DNA from: Roseomonas aerilata DSM 19363
Lineage (GTDB): Bacteria > Pseudomonadota > Alphaproteobacteria > Acetobacterales > Acetobacteraceae
Direction: 5' to 3'
Assembly: GCF_000711725.1 (NCBI RefSeq)
Contig: NZ_JONP01000008.1
Location: 124,001 to 188,000, forward strand
DNA length: 64,000 nt
A program made the translations under genes and the position numbers. Positions within the stretch are counted from its first letter, which is position 1. Every line of letters starts with the position of its first letter. The notes below the pieces were generated by a model. That model was given only the letters and a program-made list of their open reading frames with translations. It did not search any database and was not told where the DNA came from. Positions 50,157 to 59,800 of this stretch are shown here, one piece after another.

Positions 50157-50182
50157 TCCGGCATCCCCGGAGGGATGCCGGA
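50157..50182 (-). terminator. Hairpin after the FtsH-like operon
   Basis: Perfect 11-bp stem TCCGGCATCCC / GGGATGCCGGA with a 4-nt loop, starting 10 bases after the stop of the last gene (minus strand). No T-tract follows, so it may be a Rho-independent-like stop of low efficiency or an RNA 3' end. Confidence 0.6.
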
Positions 50183-50192
50183 GGGACGTGTG

Positions 50193-50429
50193 TCAGCGCA
50201 CCCCCACCTCCAGCCAGGAGAGCACCGTCCGAAGCGAGTGCTCCACCTGGACCATGCGTCCCCCCGGCAGCATGAGCAGGGCGCCATCCTCCGTTTCACA
50301 GATCGCCGCCACAGCGGAGGTGGCCACTGCATGGAGGACACCATTGGTGTCCCTCACGGTGACGTAGCGTCCGAGCCGCGTTCCCTCTTCCAGAGACGTC
50401 CATCCCTGGCTGTCTGTAAGACCGCTCAC
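50193..50429 (-). CDS. Small protein coupled to the FtsH-like protease
   Basis: 78 residues starting at an ATG that overlaps the protease stop (ATGA). Predicted beta-rich: RLGRYVTVRDTNGVLHAVAT, then AVAAICETEDGALLMLPGGR and MVQVEHSLRTVLSWLEVG. No known family recognised. Overlap and compact operon suggest an accessory or adaptor of the protease. Confidence 0.6.
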   Translation of the reverse strand: MSGLTDSQGWTSLEEGTRLGRYVTVRDTNGVLHAVATSAVAAICETEDGALLMLPGGRMVQVEHSLRTVLSWLEVGVR

Positions 50430-52708
50430 CGGGTGTTCCCCTCAAGCCCCAGGTCACCAAGGAGATCTCGGGCCTCCTCTCCAGACAGCGATCCTCGCTC
50501 TACCAGGGCCCCAGCCACTCGCTCCACCTCCGGTTGGTTTCGTCGAACGAGGTCCAGGGCATCTGCGTATGCGTCGCGCAAGACGGCAGCTACTCGACCG
50601 CGGACCTCTGGCAGGAGCAGAAGGCTGTCCAACCGTTGCTGGTCATCGGCATCGCCAAGGTATAGCAAACCTTCAAAGTGCTCATCGAGACCGGAGGATA
50701 CGACTTGAATACCTGCCATTCTGGTTGCCCTCGCCAGGTCCGAGTCAGCCGTTCCACCTGCTCCGCTTGAGGGCTCCCCGAGGATGATTTCTTCGGCTGC
50801 ACGACCCGCGAGGGCAACTCTCAACTTCGCTCGGGCCTGAGGCCTCGTTGCGTTTGGCACCCTTCGATGGAGCTCGAAAGTGTTGACCATGGTAGCCGAC
50901 CGGCCACCGACTGCTGGATCGACGGTCACCCCTTGAACGGATGATGCATCTAAGGCAGCGCAGGCCAGCACATGTCCGGCTTCATGCAGCGCCATGCGCC
51001 AGATGGCCTCGTGTCCATGCAAAGGTGGCGGTTCCCCGATTTCAGCGGTGAGGTCTTCCAGCCGCATGGGACGCCCTGCAGTCCGGGCCCGTCTCCGTGC
51101 ACCCCGGCACCAGTGTTCAACGTCCGCTCCAACGGCACCACGACGATGTGCAGTCTTTGCGACGGGTCTGAGGTCTGCGCCCGTTAAGCTATCACCGAGG
51201 TAAACTCGCGTGATGTCTATCAGTGCCTCTTCATCCGGCCTCTCCAACCGGATAATCTGCTCCAACCGTCCGGAACGGAGCAGGGCTGGGTCCAACCCGG
51301 ACGCCTCGTTGCACGTGGCGACCACGAGCACTCCAGTCCGATCGGCGGCACCATCGAGTTGCTCTAGCAGTGCATTGATCACCTGCACCGTGTAGTCCCT
51401 GTGTACATGCCGGATTGACGCGCGCGTTGGGAATGCGTCCACCTCGTCGATGAGGAGAATACACGGCGACTTCCTTCGTGCCTCCTCGAAAGATCGGCGC
51501 ATTGCGGCACACAGCGTACCGAGATGGCCGTCGCGGTCACCCTGCCATTGAGCAAGTGATGCGGAGACAAAATCCACACCGGCTGAGTTAGCCAATGCAC
51601 GAGCGAATGTGCTCTTACCTGTACCGGGCGGTCCTTCCAGAACTACGCCACGGTCAAGCTCAGACCACGGAAGAAGCTCAGCTGCATAGGCCCGAAGATC
51701 TGCAGCTGTCTGTTGGCCCCACTCGCCCACGGCACCAAGGCCCGGCAGGTCATCCAGGGTAACCCCCGTAGACTCCTTGCCTCTCGCAGCAATGGTATCG
51801 TTCTTAACGATCAGGTCTGCAAGGCGCTGCAGATAGGCACCCGGCGTCTGACCTGGTCGTCTTGCCAGGTCGATAAGGGTGGGCGTCAGAGTACTGGCAG
51901 CAGCGACAATAGGTGGAGGCACCCGCGGCAACTGCGCGGATGGCCAACCATCATCTGAGGAGAGGGCACTTGCCACCAAACCGATGGCCTCGGTGTTTGG
52001 CAGTTCAAGGACAAGCCGCTGGTCTTCCGCCAGGATGACATCGTGCGGAAGGAGGTTGTCAGGCTCGTGAGAGAAGGCATGCACAGGCCTTTGCATACTG
52101 AGACTGTCTCGGGGGACCTGCGAGCGGTCGATTGCTCGCGTCGCCTTCTCCAGGGCTACAACCTGTTTGATCTTGGAGGTGCCATTGTAGTCAGCACTGG
52201 CTTCCGAACGGGCGCGCGCGAGACGGTGGTAGGATGCCTGGGCGAGAGCATCACCTTCGAGGGATGCCTCAGGCGCTACAACGGCGTCCACCACCAAGTT
52301 CCAGGCCTCAATGACGTTATAACTCCACTCCCTGCTGGGAAGATGGAGCACGGACACGGTGCCGGGTTCCATTGCACGCACCAGGAAATCTGGCTGTACC
52401 AGTAGGGCGGCACGAAGGATGAGCAGGCCGACAACGGTCGATGGAGTGAGATCGGCAGCACGACGGAAGGGATTCAGTTCCGATGTTAGGTTGTCTCCCC
52501 AAGGGACTGGGAGCCTGCTCGTATGCCGCGCGTTTAGTTCACAGCCCTTAGTGGAGTTTACCACTGCCTCGGCAGGAGCCTTCCCCTGATCGGGTGGGGC
52601 ATCCTTGCCGGTGCTTGGACTTGTAGGGAGATGAGGGGCGACCTCCGCGAGAGGTGGGTTACCTTTGCCCAACGAGGATTTCCGAGGCTTCCTGCGATCA
52701 ACCGCCAT
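50426..52708 (-). CDS. Soluble FtsH-like AAA+ ATPase with M41 zinc-protease domain
   Basis: 760 residues from ATG 52708 (GGGGAGG upstream; 11-bp overlap with the preceding gene). N-terminal about 300 residues are unique, with no FtsH membrane helices. The AAA+ domain has Walker A EGPPGTGKSTFARAL (about residue 356), Walker B CILLIDEVDAFP (about 416) and SRH region DPALLRSGRLEQIIRLERPD. The protease domain has HEAGH (about 573) and the downstream Asp ligand in TADSDLARAT. This should degrade soluble proteins ATP-dependently. The divergent N-terminus probably selects substrates. The longer frame from 52852 overlaps the 112-residue gene and is not preferred. Confidence 0.85.
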   Translation of the reverse strand: MAVDRRKPRKSSLGKGNPPLAEVAPHLPTSPSTGKDAPPDQGKAPAEAVVNSTKGCELNARHTSRLPVPWGDNLTSELNPFRRAADLTPSTVVGLLILRAALLVQPDFLVRAMEPGTVSVLHLPSREWSYNVIEAWNLVVDAVVAPEASLEGDALAQASYHRLARARSEASADYNGTSKIKQVVALEKATRAIDRSQVPRDSLSMQRPVHAFSHEPDNLLPHDVILAEDQRLVLELPNTEAIGLVASALSSDDGWPSAQLPRVPPPIVAAASTLTPTLIDLARRPGQTPGAYLQRLADLIVKNDTIAARGKESTGVTLDDLPGLGAVGEWGQQTAADLRAYAAELLPWSELDRGVVLEGPPGTGKSTFARALANSAGVDFVSASLAQWQGDRDGHLGTLCAAMRRSFEEARRKSPCILLIDEVDAFPTRASIRHVHRDYTVQVINALLEQLDGAADRTGVLVVATCNEASGLDPALLRSGRLEQIIRLERPDEEALIDITRVYLGDSLTGADLRPVAKTAHRRGAVGADVEHWCRGARRRARTAGRPMRLEDLTAEIGEPPPLHGHEAIWRMALHEAGHVLACAALDASSVQGVTVDPAVGGRSATMVNTFELHRRVPNATRPQARAKLRVALAGRAAEEIILGEPSSGAGGTADSDLARATRMAGIQVVSSGLDEHFEGLLYLGDADDQQRLDSLLLLPEVRGRVAAVLRDAYADALDLVRRNQPEVERVAGALVERGSLSGEEARDLLGDLGLEGNTR

Positions 52709-53036
52709 GATCAGCCTCCCCGCGCTGGTCACCGAGAACGTAGTATCGCGACAGCGTCCGGGCCCAACGGCGTTCAAGATCCACGGCCCAGAGTTCGGTT
52801 GTAAGGACCGGGCCGTCTGGCAGGCGGGGATGCCCTTGAACCGTTCCAACAACCGTCCTCATGGTTCGTGAACTCCACTGCCAGTGGTCGACGACGGGAG
52901 CGGCATGGAGGTCAGCCGGAGTAGGGCTGGTACCCTCGGCGATGGCGCGGAGGTCACGGGCGAGATGTTCGAGGCGGTCGGCCTCGGTAAGGAGCAATGA
53001 ACGCGCGCGTTCCAGCCCCAAGTGCATGAGGATCAT
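52698..53036 (-). CDS. Small protein upstream of the FtsH-like protease (DUF6634-like)
   Basis: 112 residues. Helical N-terminus LERARSLLLTEADRLEHLAR, then a compact C-terminal part VGTVQGHPRLPDGPVLTTEL and WARTLSRYYVLG, which I recall from DUF6634 proteins of alphaproteobacterial plasmids and islands (memory only). First gene of the three-gene operon, overlapping the protease gene by 11 bp. Start ATG 53036 or 53027. Confidence 0.65.
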   Translation of the reverse strand: MILMHLGLERARSLLLTEADRLEHLARDLRAIAEGTSPTPADLHAAPVVDHWQWSSRTMRTVVGTVQGHPRLPDGPVLTTELWAVDLERRWARTLSRYYVLGDQRGEADHGG

Positions 53037-53776
53037 TTTTAGAGTTCCGATGGTAATGTCGGTGAAATCTGCGATGCGGACAGGCAGCGTTTAGGCTGCT
53101 GCCGCCCTGCCTATTCGGAACTCAGTACTCTGGAGATGCCCACCTCTCACCTCAGCCGCCTCCAAGTGGAGCGTGGATATCACTGCCTCTGAGGGGGCAA
53201 AGAGGTTGTTCATGGGAAGAACAAATAAGGAACACGAGTGGAGTGAGTCCAACTATAATTTGTGCGCTTTTTTCCCCAGCATCGTTGCCGTGTAGCAAGG
53301 CTGAACACGGCAAAGAACTACCAGGAGCCTGCCGCTTCCACAGGCCATCCGAGGAACCGTGAGCAGGCCGCCGCGCGTGACCGCTATCGACGCACCTGCT
53401 GGCAGACCGAGCTTTTCCGCACTCAATGGCGCCGGGCGACCAGAGAAGCCCGGGGCACAGTATCGGCGTTGTTCATCTCTGCCAGGAGAGCAGTCATCGC
53501 ATGCGCTTCCGTACGTATCTCACGCTCCTGGTGGCGTCTCTGACCAGCCTCGGCATGGGGAACCACGGAGGGGTCTGGCACATCGATGAATGGCGGCCCC
53601 GCCCGGCATGATCACATCCGCCGCTATCTCCGGTGAGGTGAGCTCGCCTTTACCCATGCGGCAATCAATCGCTGCGGCTGAAAGAGCAGGAGACCGAAGC
53701 AGTCCCCAAGCCATTCCCCCTGATGCGCTCGCACCATTGGTTGAGATGCCGAGCGCTAGAAGGGGGAGGCGTCATG
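53037..53776. other. 740-bp region without a supported gene
   Basis: Between the protease operon and the rep gene. The minus-strand operon promoter should lie near 53,040-53,150, but no good hexamers are seen. Several short open frames exist; the only one of interest is a 36-codon frame, 53,501-53,611 plus, starting MRFRTYLTLLVASLTSLG (signal-like), with a distant AGGAG. Possibly a degraded remnant of mobile DNA. Confidence 0.4.
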
Positions 53777-55858
53777 TCACTGATGCGCCGGGCTTCCGAC
53801 CAGCGGGTGATCTAAAACGTTCGTAGAGATGCTTGGTGGACGACGACGCATGAAGGCCGGTTGCGTGTAGGTGGAGGGCACCGTCTTGGCCTGTTGAGGC
53901 CTCTTGCACGGAGCATCCGAGGTAGGAGCCTGCACCCTCGGATTGCGGCGCCGATCCCGATAGGGGAAGCGGCTCTGAGAAGCCCGTTCCGGCTCGCCCC
54001 TGGCCCGGCGACGAGCCCGGTACTCGGCGGAGAAGATCGACGCAAACATCAGGCGGATGCGGTCGACATCTCTCTCCCGGTCCTCAGCCTTGCTCAACGC
54101 CAGGTCGCGGTTCCTTTCCAAGCGTTCCAGCCGATCCATCCATGCCCCTTCAGCCAGGGCATACTCGGTATGCCATGCCTCACGGTCCTGAGCGGCCATC
54201 TTCTGCCGTTCCCTCTGCTCCCGTCCTGCCAGGCGGCGTCTGAGGTCACTTTGCGCCACGAGGGCTTCCGCATGAGCAGCCTGGACAAGCGTAGAACAGC
54301 CGGGCCTGAGGGTCGGGATGATCTCGTCGCGGGCACCTCGACGCATCAGGCGGGAAGCCTGAGTCCGAAATCGCCGGATGACCTTGCGTTCGTTGTGGCG
54401 ATCCACGGCCCGTGAGGCGCGCACCTCCTTTGCCAGGACGCGCATCGAGCAGGCAGAACCCTCTGAGGGAATGACCAAGGGTTCCTCCTGGGGGACCGGG
54501 GGCTTTCCGGAGAGGCGGATAAGACCGTATGAAGGGTTCTTGTCCCTGCCCCCTCGAACGACCTCGAGTGTGCCCCAGCGACGCTCCACCGTTGACAGGG
54601 AAACCCCAGCCCTCCTCGCTACCGCGGCCTGGGTCACGGCCTCCCCTTCCCGGACCAGGGCCTCCATCGCCGTCCGGACCGCATCATCGTTCTTCTGGCG
54701 CTTTACCCTGTTGGTCCGGTTCGCGGCTGCACTCTGCCTCCCCTGTGTGTCGAGCGTTCGCCATAGAGCGAGATCAGCGCCACCCTGTTTGCTGGCCTCG
54801 ACCTTCATGACCCCTGTGTTGACTGGCTTCGAAGCCGATCCTCCGCACCGGCTTCTCCCATCGAGTGGGCCCCTCCATAGGGAGTTCATCCATTCGGTGA
54901 TTGAGGTGGCGATGCTGACAATCTGGCTGGCACCGGCGGGGCTGCGCATGGCTGAGGCAGTGCGGGACACCAGATCATGGATCTGGTCGAAATCCCCTGT
55001 GCAGGCCCGGCGGGTTGCCTGCGCGGCAGCGTGAAACAGCCTCGATCCCTTCTTGCCCAGCACCGCACCGGAGACGCTCAGTGGGATTTGGCGACCGGTG
55101 GCCTTCTCTGGTCTGCGCTCAAGCAGAGTGATCTTCCGCCCTGTCGCCTCGGCGGCAAGCGGTGAGAAGAGATCCCGGCCCTGGACGGTGCCGAGCGCCA
55201 GTATCTCTGTGTGGTAGGTTAGTCCCGTACTCTCAGCACAGTAGCCTTCCCAAATCGCCCGGTCGCCGCTGGGAATGCCCTCGTCAGGGACGACTGGGGT
55301 TCCCGCCCGATGCCAAGGGTTCTTTTGCAGCCGGTTGGCGAAGCGGGGGCAGGCGCCGAGCATCCTTAGGCCTCGCTTGATACCCCGACGCAGTCGTGTG
55401 GCCGCCTCGCACCGATTGCTAAAGGGGGTCTCGTAGATCCAGAGCAGGTGAACAGTGCCGCGCCAAGGTGACGCTACCATCGCGGCGGGCATCGGTAGCC
55501 CATGCCGGTTCACCATGTCCGACAAACCAGAGCGCCATTCCACCGGCTCGTCGATGTCGGCGGACTCAGTGTTGACAAAGCTCTTTCCATTGAAGGCAAT
55601 CCATTGGTGCTGGAGAGCCTCAGCAAGGGGCAGCCTCCTCGATGAGGGACGACCATCAGCACCCTTGATCGACGACGACGCCAAAACATACCGCGGCAAG
55701 CGCGGCAGAAGCATGTGGGCGAGATCGGTGAGATGCGGTGCGGCACTCTCCGCGACCAGCAAAGCGGCCTGCAATTCTGCCTCATGCCCCTTCCACCAAA
55801 CTCCAGCGTGCGGCGGGAGGATGAGGGCGGCACCGGTATCGAAGCCGTCAAAGGGCAT
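53777..55858 (-). CDS. Plasmid-type replication initiator (Replicase/RepA-like)
   Basis: 693 residues. The N-terminal 260 residues fit plasmid replicases: QHQWIAFNGKSF, then SPWRGTVHLLWIYETPFSNR, RLRRGIKRGLRMLGACPRFA and NRLQKNPWHR. A central HTH (EAVTQAAVARRAGVSLSTVE, then RRWGTL) could bind iterons. The C-terminal 200 residues are a long Arg/Lys/Glu helical region (e.g. EYALAEGAWMDRLERLERNR), possibly a coiled coil. Such genes normally reside on plasmids; here it is about 11 kb from gyrB. No parAB, relaxase or integrase nearby. Confidence 0.8.
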   Translation of the reverse strand: MPFDGFDTGAALILPPHAGVWWKGHEAELQAALLVAESAAPHLTDLAHMLLPRLPRYVLASSSIKGADGRPSSRRLPLAEALQHQWIAFNGKSFVNTESADIDEPVEWRSGLSDMVNRHGLPMPAAMVASPWRGTVHLLWIYETPFSNRCEAATRLRRGIKRGLRMLGACPRFANRLQKNPWHRAGTPVVPDEGIPSGDRAIWEGYCAESTGLTYHTEILALGTVQGRDLFSPLAAEATGRKITLLERRPEKATGRQIPLSVSGAVLGKKGSRLFHAAAQATRRACTGDFDQIHDLVSRTASAMRSPAGASQIVSIATSITEWMNSLWRGPLDGRSRCGGSASKPVNTGVMKVEASKQGGADLALWRTLDTQGRQSAAANRTNRVKRQKNDDAVRTAMEALVREGEAVTQAAVARRAGVSLSTVERRWGTLEVVRGGRDKNPSYGLIRLSGKPPVPQEEPLVIPSEGSACSMRVLAKEVRASRAVDRHNERKVIRRFRTQASRLMRRGARDEIIPTLRPGCSTLVQAAHAEALVAQSDLRRRLAGREQRERQKMAAQDREAWHTEYALAEGAWMDRLERLERNRDLALSKAEDRERDVDRIRLMFASIFSAEYRARRRARGEPERASQSRFPYRDRRRNPRVQAPTSDAPCKRPQQAKTVPSTYTQPAFMRRRPPSISTNVLDHPLVGSPAHQ

Positions 55859-56806
55859 GATCGGCGTCCGTGCAAGGGAATAGAACTTGCAGTCGCCGTC
55901 GGCGGGCTCTCACGGGGATCTCGACCTGGAACGGCATCGTTGCCGTCGAAAAGACTTGTGTCTTCCGCAGCACCACCCTCATCATTGCCCGTGTGGGGCG
56001 TCTTGCGCACAGCATCGGAAGCCAATCCCGGATGTCTGGAGCGCTCTGGATCGTGGTGCCTGGCAGCTGACACGATCGGGACGCCCCACTTCAACATGAT
56101 CGTCACGGCGCCTGCAGTAAGCAATAACTATAATCATCTTCTCGGCGGTGACTGGCGGTCGTGTGTCGATAGCCCTGGGTGTCCTCCGCATAGCCATCTC
56201 CACGACATAGAGATCGATGTCCTGACGGACGCTCTTCAGCAGCACGTCGACTGCCGTGGATAGGAGGGGCGAGGCGCGCGGGAGCACTCAAACGGCGTAC
56301 CGACGCCTGGGCACCAAGGTTGCAGCTTCTCGCAAACCTGGATGACCGATCAGGCCGATGCCGTAACCCGTTCATGGCGGTTCGCCCACGGCTGGGCCGC
56401 CGAATAGTAGGAAGGCACCCGAAACAGGCGGACGTGTCCTTGGTCACAGACCGCCACCGCAAGAGAAAGGTTACTATCATTTGAGTGCGTTGAGGGTACC
56501 ACCCCGTGCTGTGGTATCAGCCATGTCACCTGTTTTGACGCGGTAACTAGCGGCTACTTCTCAACTCCATGTGACGCTCGGTTCTGCCCATACAATTTTA
56601 ACTTGCATAAAGATAGCTCATCAAACTCAGATGCGGCACCAGCAAAAGCAGCGCGGTTTTTAAGCAGCGTTCAGCGCCCCCCCTGATGAAGACGCTGTTC
56701 AGTTCGGTTTAATTCTTTTTGGAAGATCTGCGCAAAAAGTTTTGCCGGACCAGAGGTTCGGGCGGTCGTCGTGCGTCCTTTTTTCCTGCATCTGCCGGAG
56801 AGAAAC
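55859..56806. other. 948-bp AT-richer region between rep and the oxidase gene
   Basis: Would contain the rep promoter/origin and the oxidase promoter. The part from 56,480 to 56,760 is the most AT-rich of the window (runs such as TTTTTAAG and TTTAATTCTTTTTGG). No iterons were found by eye. Minus-strand frames (55,982-56,287 and 56,103-56,480) are open, but I cannot call either a gene. Confidence 0.45.
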
Positions 56807-59800
56807 ATGGCCCAACAAGCAGGCACGAGTGCTCATGCTGCGCCCATTGCGGCTTCAGCCGAGTACCACGTCACCGCCCTTCAGATGCCGATCTACTACA
56901 ATCGAGAGGGTGATCACGACCACAACGGCCTTATCTTTGCCCTGAATATAAACCTCCCGCTCCTGAAGTACATTCGTGCTCTGGCGGATGGCACGGATGA
57001 AACCCCGTATAAAGCAGAGGCGCTGCTCCTCGCGGGTCGGCTCGGAATGCCCTTTCCTCAGACGCAAAAACAAGCGCGAGCCCCACACCCTCTTGTTCGC
57101 CCCTTGGTCGTGCGGGTTAACAAGGGCCGGAAGCTCTGCATTCAACTCCACAATGAAATCCAAGCTCGTTGGGTTGGCCTGCATCTCGTAGGACCCGGGT
57201 ACGATGTGAGGTCGGATGATGGATCCGAAGTCGGCGCAAACCCGCCTTCCCTGGTAGCACCAGGTGCCTACCGCCGCTTCGAGTGGGCCTGTGAGGACGA
57301 AGGCGTCTTCCCGTTCCATGACGGTGGCAGCTACTCGGGCGGTGAGGACGGGACCAACGTCCATGGTTTGTTTGGCGCCCTGATCGTCGAGCCCGAGCAC
57401 GCGATCTGGCGAGATCCCATTACAGGCCGCACTTCAGAGGATGGGCCATTGGACGGCTTGTATCTCGATGTCATCTCCAGTGGTCAGGCTCCATCCAAGG
57501 TCTTCCCGACGTCGGCAACGACGCTGCCTCACCACCCCTGGGAGACACCCCGCGAGTACCACGACTTCCACACAGAGGATCACCGCGAGTTCGTCATCTT
57601 CTTCCACGATGAGCCGGAGTTCGTCCCACCGCATGTGGAAGTCGTGCAGGACCCTTGCTTGGCTGCGGAACCCGGTGGTGCCGGAGGTGCGCATGGTGGG
57701 CACGGCGCAGGGGATGATCCCTTGCCGATCATGCCGATCTCCTACCGTGCGGAGCCGATGGTCAACCGCGAACAGACCCTATGGCGATGGCTACGCCAGG
57801 GACACGTGCTGCACCGCCCCGTGCTCAATGAAGAGCAGCACCACAGCTCATGGCTGTACGGTGATCCGGCAACACCGATCCTAAAGGCCTACATCGGTGA
57901 TCCCGTCCGCATCCGCTTCGTTCATGCCGGGGTAAGGGAAACACACGTTTTCCACCTCCACCTCTACGAGTGGCACGCCGTCCCAGAGGACAGGACATCG
58001 CCCCGCATCGACGCCATCTCCGTTAGTCCGCAGACAGCGCATACCATTGAGCTCGCCTGGGGTGCGGGTAACCGTCATCAGGTTGCGGGCGATGTCATCT
58101 GGCACTGCCACCTCTACCCCCATTTTCACGAGGGTATGTGGGGAATGTTCCGCACCTTCGAGACGTTGCAGAGAGGGGCTCAGAAGAACGTGGAGAGCCC
58201 GCTGATCTCCATCCCGGATCCTGTCTACGCTGGACGACGGCTCGACCACTATCCGGACGGCACCCCCGTCGAGCGACTGTGGCCACTACCGGGCCGTGTG
58301 CCACCCGCTCCCACACCGACGCACCCTGGATATCCTCTCTACATCCCAGGCGAGGTCCGACAGAAGTCGCCGATTCCTCCCTGGCCTCTGGAGGGTCAAC
58401 CACTTCCAGCGGATTACGATTACCGGCCTGTGCCGACAGCCCTAGAGAAGGATGCCTTCAACGGCAATCCGGTGCCCGGCGAGATGTTCACCCGGCACCC
58501 CTTTGTCGTTGGACAGGATGCCGAATGGCCGCAGGGAGGACCATCACAGTACAGCGCGAACGGTCCGCGCCAAGTGGGCCATGACATCTCGGTCGCCACG
58601 ATGCCGGTCGAGTACAACGGCTACGGCTGGCACGACAAGCAGGGGCATCTCTATTATCGAGATGCCGATGGGGAGCCACAACCGGGCGACATCAAACAGC
58701 CGCTCTTCTTCCGGGCGCAGCACGGCCAGATCTTGAACCTGACACTCCACAACAAGCTGCCCCTGCAGATCCCGGAAACCGAGTTCGACCTTGCGTTCCC
58801 TCCATGCGCAGAGCGCCCGTGGGAGGGCGAGTGCACGCTGCATGTTCACATGGTCAAGTTCGACCCGATCTGCGCTGACGGTGCCAGCGTTGGCTGGAAC
58901 TACATTAGCGGTCCTGTTGCGGGCAAGAAGATGGTTTACCGCTGGTGGCTGGACCAGGAGTTCGGGACCATCTTCTTCCACGACCATCTCTTCGCGAACT
59001 ATCGACAGAAGCATGGTCTGTTCGGTGCACTGATCGTCGAGCCCCCTGGAGCAGAGTTCTACCACCCGCGTGAGGGGCGACAGATCGTCAGCGGTCTTCA
59101 GGCACGCATTCGAGTGCCAGGCAGGACACCCGAATGGACCAGGGAATTCTGCATCGGCATTCAGGACTTCATCCCGATGTGGGATCGCGACGACAACCCG
59201 CTGAATCCACCAGACCACCCGGGCGGCCATGGGGATCAGGGTGTCATGGCGTTGAACTATCGCAGTGATCCCATCCACGAACGCCTGCGGACAGGTCCGG
59301 CCGCTGCTGATGTTGTAGACCCCGCCTACTGGTTCAGTTCGGGAACTCCCTACAATCGGGATCCCTACACGGTCCGTTTTGACACCTACGCTGACGATCC
59401 TCTCTGGTTCCGCTTGGTCCAGGGATCCCATGAAGAGCAGCACAGCTTTCAGATCCACGGCATGCGCTGGCAGCGGTTCCGGGTGAACCCGGACTCTGCG
59501 ATCCGCAATCAGCAGACATTTGGCCTTGCTGAAGCCTTTACGTTCATCCAGGGGGAGCCCTACCGATCGGGCGACTACCTCTACAAGCTATCGAGCGCAG
59601 ATGACCTTTGGTTGGGCTGCTGGGGCCTGATCCGCGCCCACAACCCTGCAGATGGAGATGCTGTCACCGGCGGGTTGCTGAAGCTCGATAACCCACCTGT
59701 TGCTGCTCCACCGGTATCTGGGCTCATCCGGGAGTTCCACGTCCGGGCGGAGATGAGGCGGATCGTCTACAGAGACCCAGATCTCGTTGACCCCTTTGGC

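Larger units (their letters stand above)
49860..50192. other. Gap between AbiEi gene and FtsH-like operon
   Basis: 333 bp containing the palindrome at 49,877-49,889, presumably the antitoxin promoter region, and the 11-bp-stem hairpin at 50,157-50,182 that ends the protease operon. Otherwise no gene supported. Confidence 0.5.

Noticed and set aside
53501-53611. 36-codon frame with signal-like N-terminus
   Set aside because: Very short, ribosome site too far (ten bases) and no partner; kept only as a note in the gap description.
55982-56480. Minus-strand frames upstream of rep (101 and 125 codons)
   Set aside because: They overlap each other in different frames, carry no known motif, and lie where a replicon origin and promoters are expected.
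42858-56770. CRISPR array or tRNA-linked attachment site in the island
   Set aside because: No regularly spaced repeats and no cloverleaf with a GTTCGANTC arm found at either end.
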